64,000 nucleotides of DNA from Ochromonas danica (taxonomy: Eukaryota; Sar; Chrysophyceae; Chromulinales; Chromulinaceae), in NCBI GenBank assembly GCA_015146655.1, contig VKHL01000008.1, positions 310,001 to 374,000 of the forward strand, in the 5' to 3' direction. Each line of letters begins with the position of its first letter. The first letter of the stretch is position 1. The notes under the pieces were generated by a model. It was not told the DNA's origin. It saw nothing but the letters and a program-made list of their open reading frames with translations, and made no database searches. The position numbers and the translations under genes were made by a program. Shown here piece by piece: positions 55,501-64,000 of the stretch.

Positions 55501-56924
55501 GGTGCGCACTACCGTAGAGCAGGGCAAGGTAGTGACAGAGAGGAGCGTGTGCCTCGGCCTGCCCGCTACCCGCGCCACAAAGGCCATCATGGCGGCCACC
55601 ACGCCCAGCGCCATGCCCACTTCAATGCCGTAGCACTGGATGGCCAGGAAGGAGGCGAGGCAGAGCAGGTAGTCCGCGCCGCCCATCTTCCGCCTGGCCG
55701 CCACGAGCCACTCGCACAAGAGGTCCGCGCTGATGAAGACCAGCAGCGACCCGAAGAACAGCTTGGGCAGGTAGGCGAACACTGGGAAGGGCAGCACGAC
55801 GAAGAGCAGCTCCACGAGGACCACTACCCACCCCGCGGCTCGACTGCCCACGCCATTGCGAAGAGTGAACAAAGTCTGCGAGAAGATGTACGACCCCGTG
55901 TAGCCCCCCAGACAGCCAGAGGCGAGGTTAGCTACCCCCACGGTGAAGAGCTCCGTGTTGTAGTCGAGAGGCAGGCCCAGCTCCATCTCGATGGCCGCGA
56001 TGTCGAGGCTGGACGAGAAGGCTACCACGAGGTACAGCGCCAGCAGAGAGGGAAGCTGGCTGGGCAGGTAGTGCCAGTCCACTTGCGAGATGTCGTAGAG
56101 CTTCCAGGCATCCAAAGCAGACTCTAAGACAGCACAGCACAGCATAGTGAGGAGGAGGAGGAGGAGGAGGAGGGTAACGGAACTACTGTACCTGAAGGAG
56201 TGAGCGGAGAGATCCACCCAGCCTCTCGCATCTCATCAAGAGAGTACCCCGAGGCGTAGACTGCGAGGTAGAACAGCGCGAGGATGGCGGCCATGCAGGC
56301 AGGCAAGACGAAAGGGTTGCGCAGGCGGCGGAGGAGGAGGTAGATCGACACTCCGCCCGCCAGACCTGGCAGATAGAGCTTGGCGACTTGAGGGTCGAGG
56401 AACTGCAGCCAGTCAGCCTTGGTGTGGATGGTGACGTTGGCCATCATGGCCAGGCCCGCCTCGCCGCAGAAGAAGCCGATGAAGGCGAGGTATCCGCCCA
56501 CCACAGGCATGGGCAGGTACTGCACGAAGGAGGCCAGCCGCAGCTTGGCAGTGGCGATCAGCAGCAGACCCAGCGCCGCCGTGCAGAGCGCGAGCACGAC
56601 GAGAGTGGTGGGCAGCAAGGCGTCGGCCTGGCCGCTGGCCTGGCAGCCCTTGGCGATGGAGGCGGCCATGGCGCTCAGGAAGATCAGACCTGCATCTTGT
56701 ACCTGCCCCACAGCGAAGGGCAGGGAGGAGCACAGAGTGAAGCAGAGCTGGTGCATGGCGGAGGAGAAGAGCACCAGCTTGACCAGCTGGGGAAGGTGCG
56801 GCAGGAAGGCGGGGTGGCAGAAGATGATGGCACAGAAGCTGATGCTCACAGGCGTCACCATCAAGGCATTGATGACGCCATACAAGAGAGCGCTATACAG
56901 GCTCTGGTTCTCCTTCTCCTTCAT
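52526..56924 (-). CDS. SulP/STAS transporter with C-terminal cyclic-nucleotide-binding-like domain
   Basis: Four exons (56924-56192, 56123-53735, 53333-53137, 53079-52526) give 1290 residues. The N-terminal 530 residues form a SulP membrane core: AVGQVQDAGLIFLSAMAASI, PMPVVGGYLAFIGFFCG, and NTELFTVGVANLASGCLGGY, the usual position of the conserved N-x-E/D-x-x-x-x-G-x-x-N motif. A split STAS domain follows (IVSIELKGYIFFGTAVRVLE and, about 400 disordered residues later, LILDCSQLLGIDATAARS). The C-terminal 180 residues are a cNMP-binding-like barrel (KVFFIEKGTVEIVAI; GGAFGEADFFLGRRHAVRA). SulP-STAS-cNMP proteins are known in fungi, for example the yeast YGR125W/Vsb1 type linked to vacuolar basic amino acids; a vacuolar transporter is therefore more likely than a sulfate permease, but substrate is not shown. 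Low-complexity Ser/Pro/Glu inserts are unusually long. Confidence 0.87.
53390..53600 (-). repeat. 60-bp tandem repeat in an intron of the SulP gene
   Basis: In the 401-bp intron 53734-53334, a 60-bp AT-rich unit containing GATGTGTAATATGTGTAGTA occurs twice back to back (about 53467-53526 and 53527-53586), with a degenerate partial copy before it. Confidence 0.75.
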
Positions 56925-57640
56925 TCCTCACGACCACAGCGATCACGTCACTTCTCTTCCAGTAGACTATACAATGCTGGTGCAGCCTCAGATCTGGGAG
57001 TCTGGACATCTGGCCCAAGCCTGTCCATTATGAGCAATATACAACAACAACAATAAGAAGAAGAAGAGAATGTCTGAGAGAAGTCAGAGAGGGGGATTAA
57101 TTAGTTATAAATGATAGGACTTGTCTGGGCAGGGAGGAGAGGGGGCTCCACTAAAAGAAAAGAAATCAGACACAAGACACTCAGCAATTACCCGCCCGCC
57201 TCTAAAGTATACAGTAGACTACAGTACAGTATACAGTATACAGTAGACTACCACTCTACAGCACTGTACTGTACTGTACTCTTCTCACAGTAGTGTACTG
57301 CACTGTACTGTACTGTACTCATAGTGAGAGACTCTCAACCAACTACTATACCAAATTACCACCGCTGCTGCCAATAAGAACACCACCACAGAAGAACAAG
57401 AAGAAGATGTGTGCTACCTTCTCCCTGCACTTCTACCACTCGTCTCTCCAAAATCCTCCGCTGCTGCACACGAGCTACAGTACGAAGACAAGGGTAACAG
57501 AGACACAGGCAGCAGGCAGAGAGGGGCAGGGACAGAGACAGAGACAGGGGGAGGGAGAGGATGGAGGTCTAAGATAATACGTTCTATATACAATTCAATA
57601 GTGTACAAAGTAAGTCAAGTCGACTGCTTCTGCTTCTTTA
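56925..57640. other. Intergenic region with TACTG/TACAG repeats
   Basis: No gene is supported. Between about 57205 and 57322 there are runs of CAGTATA, CTGTACTG and related words, partly as imperfect inverted copies. The region upstream of 57000 should contain the promoter of the SulP gene. Confidence 0.5.
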
Positions 57641-59019
57641 TCACATGCCCACGGCCTCGAAGTCTTCCTTCATGTCCATGAACCACACTCGATTATTGTC
57701 GTCGAGATATAGTGTAGCTGTCGTGTAGATGCGTATCTCCACCGAGAAGATGCGCTGGGCGATGGACGCGCTGTCCTCGACCTTCCAGGCAGCCACGCGT
57801 GGATCTTTCGTCAACTTCTCGTGCAGCAGAGAGGTGACAGACTTGGTCGCGTCGCCTCCCATAGTGTTCGAGTAGTACGACATGAGCTTGGTGGCCTGCG
57901 AGCAGAGCTTGAGGACGATCTTGGAGCCCGTCTCGAAGAGATGCTGCTTGATGCAGGTCTCTCGGATGCGACAGATGAAGTCCGGCACGTCTGCGATGCC
58001 AAAGCCGAGCATATTCGCAATCTTATCAACGCCTTCCAGCTGCTGTAACAGGACGTTAGCCTTCATCAAAGTGTCGTTCATCTTGCAGTTGGGGATGCAG
58101 AACTGGTAGAACCAGCCGCCAATGATCTCTGGATTGGCTGAGTTCAAGCAGTTGATCAACATGGTGGGGATGTCTCGACGAACATCTCTCTTCAAGATGC
58201 GCGGAAAGGGACTGACTCTGGGTCGAAATCGATTTCTCTTCTTGGGCTTGTGGGCGGTTATGGCCGTGGAGGAGGAGGTGGTGGTGAGGGCGAGGGAGGT
58301 AACAGGCGTGGAGCTTCCCTCTGCCGAGGAGGAGAAGGACGGTGTGGTCTGGGAGCAAGAGTCATCTCCTGTGAGAGGGATGACAGCGCCAGAGTCTTCC
58401 AGGTCGAGACAAGGCGACGAGTCGTCCAGTTCTTCGTTAGGAGGCGATAGCGTACCAGAGGAGGAGGAGGTCTTGCACTCCTCACTACCTTCTTCTATCA
58501 GCTCTACCTCTGCTTTGCGCTTATGTTTCGGACTACGACCATCCCATTAATATACCATTATTATTGTTATTATTAATATGATAATAATAGAGGGGGGGGG
58601 GGGGCTAGGCTTACTTTGGTTTTAATAGATAGACGTCATAGACTAAGGAGCCAGCAGCAGAGGAATTGGAAGAGAGCACGGCCGTGTTGTTCCCAGAGAA
58701 GGTGATCTTGCAGCAGGCGGGGGGCAGAGGCAGAGGTCTGCTAGGCAGCAGTGAGGACAGCGAGGCTCCACTGCCACTGCCACTGCCTTTGCACTCCGCG
58801 GACGACTCCTCGCAGTCCTCCAGGTCTACCCCATTACCATTACAATACCACATGACATTACATGACCATCACATTAACAATAACTCCATGTCAGCACTCC
58901 ACTAGTCCACAGCAAAAATAAGAAATGAAAAGAGATTTACCAGCCAGCAGGTCGATGAAGTCCTCAATTTCATAATCCTCCGCGACGTCACCACGCGTGG
59001 GACTCTCAACAAGAACCAT
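57641..59019 (-). CDS. Putative nuclear protein with basic region and conserved C-terminal domain, family unknown
   Basis: Three exons fit: 59019-58941, 58825-58615 and 58532-57641 (393 residues). The first 210 residues are disordered: an acidic start (AEDYEIEDFIDLLAG), a Gly/Ser and Pro-rich middle, PKHKRKAEVELIEEG, then a Ser/Thr-rich stretch. A basic cluster KPKKRNRFRPRV near residue 205 is a likely nuclear localisation or nucleic-acid-binding segment. The last 170 residues look folded: RRDIPTMLINCLNSANPEII, GGWFYQFCIPNCKM, then VEIRIYTTATLYLDDNNRVW and FMDMKEDF. The order of helices then strands recalls NTF2/SnoaL-like domains, but this is only an impression. A transcription-related role is possible and unproven. 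Confidence 0.65.
58593..58604. repeat. Poly-G run in an intron
   Basis: About thirteen consecutive G residues (58592-58604) lie in the intron 58614-58533 on the minus strand, read there as a poly-C tract. Confidence 0.8.
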
Positions 59020-59621
59020 CTCAGCAATAGAAGACTATACTGTACAGAGTATCTGCTATCTGTCTATCCTCAGCTAATATAGACTGGGAAAGAAGTTATT
59101 AGGAAGAGGGAAAATAAATCACAAGAAAGACTAGGAGGTCCAGGGTCAGTCAGGGTGGGAAGAAGTTCAAAGGGCTGCTGGGACAACTTGCGAATCTAAT
59201 CACACTTGACAGACTTGACTTATCAAATTTTCAAGTAGGATTGAAAACTTAGACTTTCCTCTCAGTAATCTCTCAAAAATAGGAGTTTTAGTAGCTGTTT
59301 GGCGGTTGCACCCGCCACCACCACAACGCCCTCTCCTTGCTCGCACTTCTGCGCCATTTTAACTTCACAACAGACCGTTTTTTCTCCAAAGAGCCCGTTT
59401 CCTGGTGTCGTTGCGCTAAAAACAAGGAAGGGTGTGTGGCAAGTCTAAAGTTCTAGAAGTCTAGAGATCTGGAGGTTGTAATGGTGGATTACTGTAGTCT
59501 ACACTGTATATATTTATATGGATACATAGAGTATGTATTAGCATGTAGATGTAGAAACTAGGCGATGTGGAGTTAATTGGAGTTACTCTCTTGAACCAAT
59601 CACAATACAGTATTAGACTAG
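59020..59621. promoter_or_regulatory. Spacer and promoter upstream of the putative nuclear protein gene
   Basis: This 602-bp interval lies between the stop of the TTLL-fusion gene and the next minus-strand start. It contains a short GGCGGTTGCACCCGCC palindrome-like sequence near 59300-59315 (GGCGG with CCGCC). No gene is supported. Confidence 0.4.
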
Positions 59622-62080
59622 CTATTTTCCAAAGACAAACTTAGTCTTCTCGTCAAAGATGAGCTCATAGCCACTGGGCAGCTTCACGTCTGGCAAGGAA
59701 ACAGATTCCAAGTCTGTCACCTCAGGTCCCTGTGTTTGCAGCACCAAGTCCAGCGCTCCATCCACCACACCAGGCAGCAGCTCCTCCAAGACGCCATTGT
59801 CTAGTCACAGCAATCAATCAGTCAATGAATGACATTAAAGGATAGGATAGGCTAGCTCAACACTGTAGCATAGATTATCATCTCATCTAATATCATCTTA
59901 TCTTACCCAGAGAAAGAGCAGGATTTGTGTTGATTTCGAGCAAGAAGAGCTGATTGTCATCAGTCAGCATGAAGTCGCAGCCCAAGAGGTCGAAGTAGCC
60001 GTGCTTCTTGAGCAGTTTGCCATTGCTCGCCTATTATAAGAGAAGAGACCGTCAGTTAACTGTTAAATCAACAAGTGTCATCATATCATGTTGTTACCGT
60101 GAGGATGTCAGTCATGCACTTCTTGATGGCGTCGTCGAGGTGATGAAGAATGAAGTCTGCGTTAGACTCTTTGCCGCGAGCGATCAAGTCGTCGACTATC
60201 ATAGCCATGGACTGGATCTGCTTGTCTTTGTTGTCCTTGTAGTCCTCGCCTTTCTTCTGCACGGAGGCGTTGGTGAGATGCATCATAGTGTCCTTCAGAC
60301 CCTCCGAGTCGCTCAGAGCGTAGGGCTTGAGTGCCAGGCGGCAATAGCCAGAATGATAGAATGCCATGGTGGTGGGAAAGGTTCTGGAGATGAGCAGGTA
60401 GCAGCGGATGTCAAACTTGTGGCCTGCCTCTCCGAGGAGGAGGGGGTTCTCAACGTACTTCTGCACGATGCCTTTCATGGGAGGGACGTGTTCGTCATGA
60501 CTCGAAGGCAAGCCATTGCCACAGCACAGCAGCTTGATCTCATTGATTCCGCTGACCACTTTAATCCCTCGGCCTCGGTTGTTGCAAGAAGGTTTATAGA
60601 TCCAGACAGATGGCAGGCTGTTGTCCGCCAGGCGCGAGGCGTCGACTGCCTCCACTTGACCCAGCAGCGCCTGCACGTCAGCGGGAGACTCGAGGTCATA
60701 AGTGTGCGGCAGATGAGGAGGATGCTGCCACGGCCTGCTCAGCGCTGCGACACTGGCGTTAATGTTGGCGTTAGGTCTGCAGAAAGTGTCTCTCAAGGCC
60801 GTCAACAAGCCCAGCTTGGTGGTGATGATGTCGTTATTGGGAATATGACAGACAAGCTGGCCTGGCTGATGGGCGCGATAGTCAATCTGAGACCTTCTCT
60901 CTACCCACTTCAATCCGAAGCGAGAAGTGAATTGGTAGTCGAAGGGCAATTGCGTCCATCCTCTGCGATCCATCGCGGCCTTCACTAGCCTCCACCCGTT
61001 ACTCTTGCCCACGTAATAGGTGCGAGGAAGTCTCTCGGCAGAGTCTCTGAGCGGCTGTTGCTTGTCGGGGATGCTGCTGAGTGACTTGGACACGGAATTG
61101 CGCTGAGCGTAGGCGGAGAGGCGCTTGGGCTTCTTGCTAGTCGAGGCCGCCGCGGAGGAGGAGGAGGAACTGTTGGTGTCCTTCGCGCTGTTCTCTTTGC
61201 CGTTCTCCACGCCATTAGTTGTTGTTGATTTCGTTTTCGTTGTCGTTGTAGCTAGCTCCTGCTCCTCCTGCTCCTCCCCTCCTGCGCTGACATCCTCTTG
61301 CTGTGCATCTGCGAAGATTGATCTCTTTCCTGCCGCCTCAACGTAACTGAGCGCTTCGCTCTGCCAAGCATGCTCAGGGCAGCAGGAGGTGCAGAGTCCG
61401 CTGAGCCAGGTGTCCAGAGAGCGAAAGTGCAGCGCGACGAGTCGCCAAGTGGTGCTGGTGAAGTGGTAGGAGGGGAAGATGGACACCTTGCCGCGGTGGT
61501 ATCGCGAGCCTATGCATGCCTCGCCCGTCTCTCCTCCGAGGAAGACCTCGACGTGCACGATGTTGTGCTTCTGCGGCTTGGCCTTGCAGGAGAAGTACTC
61601 GCCCTCGTAGAAGATGAGGTCCCCCGGCCGCAGCTGCTCCTTGGCCAGCGCCACGGGCAAGGTGTCCATCTGGTAGGCCTGGTTCCACTTGCCGATGACG
61701 AAGCCGAAGTCTTGCTGCAAGTCCTGCACGGCCTGTCTGACCAGCGCGCAGCAGTCGAGGTACAGAGGGGCCACCTCCTCCTCCTCCGCCTTGTAGCGCA
61801 GCGCGTAGGGAGTGCCCAGGTAGCGCTTCAAGGTCTCCACGAACTTCATGCGGAGATTGTCTTTGAACTGCTCGTCGCGGCCGTTCTGAAGGCTCGCTTG
61901 CTGGCAGAGTTTCAATAGGCGGCGCTCTTTCATCTTCTGCTCGCGGAACTTGGCGAAGGACTCCTGCAGACCTCCTCCTCCTCCTCCTCCTCCTCCTCCA
62001 TTTCCATCCAGCCCTACGAAGATCATCGTGGCTTCCTTCTTCTCGCTCTCTGTTAAGGTCTCAGTCTCTGTGTCGACCAT
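59622..62080 (-). CDS. NlpC/P60-like cysteine peptidase fused to a tubulin-tyrosine-ligase-like enzyme
   Basis: Three exons, 62080-60098, 60030-59907 and 59800-59622, give 761 residues. After a Gly run, residues about 75-205 read as an NlpC/P60 papain-like domain: YLDCCALVRQAV with Cys110 in the D-C motif, LRPGDLIFYEG at 150-160, and HNIVHVEVFLGG with His176 in the usual histidine position; His195 may be the third residue. A Ser/Thr/Lys-rich linker (about 240-340) follows. The TTL-type ATP-grasp ligase then shows TYYVGKSNGWRLVKAAM, WIYKPSCNNRGRGIKVV, QKYVENPLLL, KFDIRCYLLI, HLTNASVQK and, across the splice site, FDLLGCDFMLTDDNQLFLLE with INTNPALSL. TTLL enzymes add Tyr, Glu or Gly to tubulin and other proteins; NlpC/P60 enzymes cut peptide or isopeptide bonds. 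Both catalytic sets look intact. The gene shares a 301-bp promoter with the ABC gene. Confidence 0.85.
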
Positions 62081-62381
62081 CTCAATTCAATTAGCTAATA
62101 CAGTGGGAGAAACAGAGCGTAACGGTCACAAGAACGCGTTGGACGACAACAACGCGTTCTTCATTCTGACAAGCACACCACACAGCAAGCAGCTCAGCCC
62201 ACACAGCGGCTGTCCCGCGCAATAAGAATAGTGACGGAAGGTGAGAGGCAGTGGAAAAGAATACCTTTTGCTCTTCTCCTCCTCCTCCTCCTCCTCCTTC
62301 GTCTTCCGCTCTGTTGGGATTGGAAGATCCTATTGCCTCTTCTCGTTGTGATATAGCAGAATAGGCAAGCGGGCAATTGAA
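62081..62381. promoter_or_regulatory. Bidirectional promoter, TTLL fusion and ABC transporter
   Basis: The divergent starts are separated by 301 bp. A (CTC)n run lies at about 62276-62300. No RNA gene or other reading frame is convincing. Confidence 0.45.
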
Positions 62382-64000
62382 ATGGGTCCTCCCAACACCT
62401 CCAGCAGCAGTAGTAGTAGCAGTAGCCTTAATAGTGTTGTTAGCAGTCAGCAGGTCAAGAAGAGTCACCGCGTGAAGACTCTGCGGCGTCTTGCAGCCTA
62501 TGCCTATCCAGACTTGCCGCGCATCTGTCTGGGCCTGACCGCGCTGGTCGTCAACTCCATCACCAACCTGTCCTTCCCGTGGATCATCGGCCGCGCGCTG
62601 GACAACGCGGGCGTGGAGGACGTGCGCTCCTTAGTCCTCACCTCGGGGGGATTCTTCTTGGCGGGGTCGATCGCCTCGTGGCTGCGCGTGTACTGCCTGG
62701 GCTCAGCCCTCGAGAACATCGTGCGCCGCCTGCGCGCGGACCTCTTCGACTCGCTGCTGTTCCAGGACCTCGAGTACTACGAGTCCAACCAGATCGGAGA
62801 GGTCATCTCCCTGCTCGAGAACGACGCCATCACCGCCGCGAGCGTCTACACGGAGAAGTTGGCCAACCTGCTGCGGTCGCTGAACTCGTCCGTCAACGGC
62901 AGCATTTTGTTGTTCCGCACCTCTCCGCGCCTCACCGCCGTCTCGCTCTCCGTCGTGCCCATCGTGGGCGTGGGGGCCATGGCTCTCTTGCGCTACTCGC
63001 GCGGTCTCACTGCCTCGCTGAGAGAGGTGCAGGCCAAGGTGCTCTCGTATGGTCTGGAGCGCGTGCAGGCCATCACGACTGTGCGGCTGAACCATCGCGA
63101 GGAATACGAGAAGGAGAAGTTCGACCAGCTGCTGCTCTCCAGCGACCGCCTGGCCCATTCCAAGTACAATGCCGAGGGCGTGTTCATGTCCTTCACGAAC
63201 ATCTCCACCAACCTCTCCCTTGTCGCTGTGCTGCGCATGGGCGGGCAGATGATCGCCGCGGGACAGCTCACGCTAGGCCAGCTCACCTCCTTCGCTCTGC
63301 AGGTCAGAAGCACCTCTCTCTACCTCTCTTCACTGTTGCTAACCTCGCCGCTGTGTGGCGTGTAGACTGCCTTCGTTGGCTTGGGCTTCTCGGGGCTCGG
63401 CTCGGCCAGCAATGAGATCGTCAAGGCGTTGGACGCGGCAGACAGACTCTTCCAGCTCTTGGACATGAAGCGCTCAGACCTCCACCAGCCTTTGCTCGCT
63501 CCCACTTGCTACCGCTCCACCTCTGATGACAGTAGCTCTCCCATCTCTCCGCGCCTGCTGACCTCCTCGACAGACAACTCGCAGTCCCTCTGCGCCATCC
63601 ACGTCGAGGACGTGAGCTACCGCTACCCTTCTCGACCGGAGGTGACCGTGCTATCTCACGTCAACCTGAGCATTGTACCGGGGCGGATCACAGTCTTCGT
63701 GGGTCGCTCTGGCGCTGGCAAGAGCACTTTGGCCGCGTTACTCTGCGGACTGCTCACTCCGACGGAGGGGCAGATCTCCTACGGCATGCAGCTGCTGTCG
63801 ACTAGAAGTCAGACCCCGAGGGCGGCGAGGTCTACCTCTCCTCTCGCGCTGGAGGTGGAGGGCAGCAGCAGTGGGCGGGGCAACAACTCCTTCTACCCGC
63901 TCTGCGGCGCGGTGGAGCAGGCGGGGGGCGCGCTGTTCACTGGCACCATCTACGACAACATCGCCTATGGGAAGGCCGACGCCACCCTCGAGGAGGTGGA
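62382..64000 (+). CDS. ABC half-transporter (ABCB/TAP-like), partial at window end
   Basis: Exon 1 is 62382-63302 and exon 2 starts at 63366 and runs past the window edge. After a Ser run, residues 25-310 form the exporter membrane domain (LPRICLGLTALVVNSITNLS; WIIGRALDNAGVEDVRSLVL; ENIVRRLRADLFDSLLFQDL; NQIGEVISLLENDAITAA). The first half of the nucleotide-binding domain follows: VSYRYPSRPEVTVLSHVNLS, Walker A GRSGAGKST, and a Q-loop region EQAGGALFTGTIYDNIAYGK. The arrangement matches ABCB half-transporters that act as homo- or heterodimers in ER, lysosomal or mitochondrial membranes. A roughly 25-residue Ser/Arg-rich insertion separates Walker A from the Q-loop. The signature and Walker B motifs lie beyond the window. 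No mitochondrial presequence is evident. Confidence 0.88.

Overview
This is nuclear DNA of a eukaryote. Genes are split by short GT-AG introns (mostly 60-170 bp), coding regions use the standard code, and there are no operons. Two genes point to a secondary-plastid alga, most likely a photosynthetic stramenopile: a nuclear-encoded CcdA thiol transporter (18954-18010, minus) and a CtpA-type S41 processing peptidase (1734-3912). Both start with a signal-peptide-like leader, as plastid proteins of such algae do. A tubulin-ligase-like protein and a filament-type coiled-coil protein would fit a flagellated life stage. The lineage is inferred from gene content; no rRNA or tRNA gene is present to settle it.

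Layout. 0.1-7.4 kb (+): a glycosyltransferase-like type II membrane protein, the CtpA-like peptidase, and a two-pass membrane protein with a very large outer domain. 11.1-7.9 kb (-): a secreted or ER protein of cysteine repeats ending in a J domain, whose single intron holds a long (GTT)n tract. 11.3-17.8 kb (+): three tandem copies of a four-helix (Orai-like) membrane protein fused to a PH domain; the copies look identical over about 1.3 kb, introns included, but have diverged flanks. 18.9-18.0 kb (-): CcdA. 22.6-19.3 kb (-): an inverted paralog of the large-outer-domain membrane protein. 23.0-39.3 kb: three dispersed members of an unrecognised two-exon family, here called WKR for its W-K-A/P-R motif, separated by a Tc1/mariner remnant, a two-RRM protein, a small membrane protein and a 1435-residue leucine-rich-repeat receptor-like protein. 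A 117-bp-arm inverted repeat lies just upstream of the third WKR gene. 43.1-40.2 kb (-): a MAP-kinase-like kinase with T-V-H where T-x-Y is expected. 48.0-43.4 kb (-): a FYVE protein with a ubiquitin-like fold and a long helical region. 48.4-52.3 kb (+): an eleven-exon coiled-coil protein with a satellite-filled intron. 56.9-52.5 kb (-): a SulP-STAS transporter with a cyclic-nucleotide-binding-like tail. 59.0-57.6 kb (-): a nuclear protein of unknown type. 62.1-59.6 kb (-): an NlpC/P60-like peptidase fused to a tubulin-tyrosine-ligase-like ATP-grasp enzyme. 62.4 kb to the end (+): an ABC half-transporter cut by the window edge.

The first 40 kb are rich in local paralogs (one inverted pair, two triplets), so local duplication and conversion have shaped the region. 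The right half is dominated by trinucleotide runs in coding low-complexity tracts and by ACTACCTC-like or TATACTAGCT-like repeats in introns. The most interesting items are the peptidase-ligase fusion, the apparently homogenised triplet, the WKR family and the hairpin locus.
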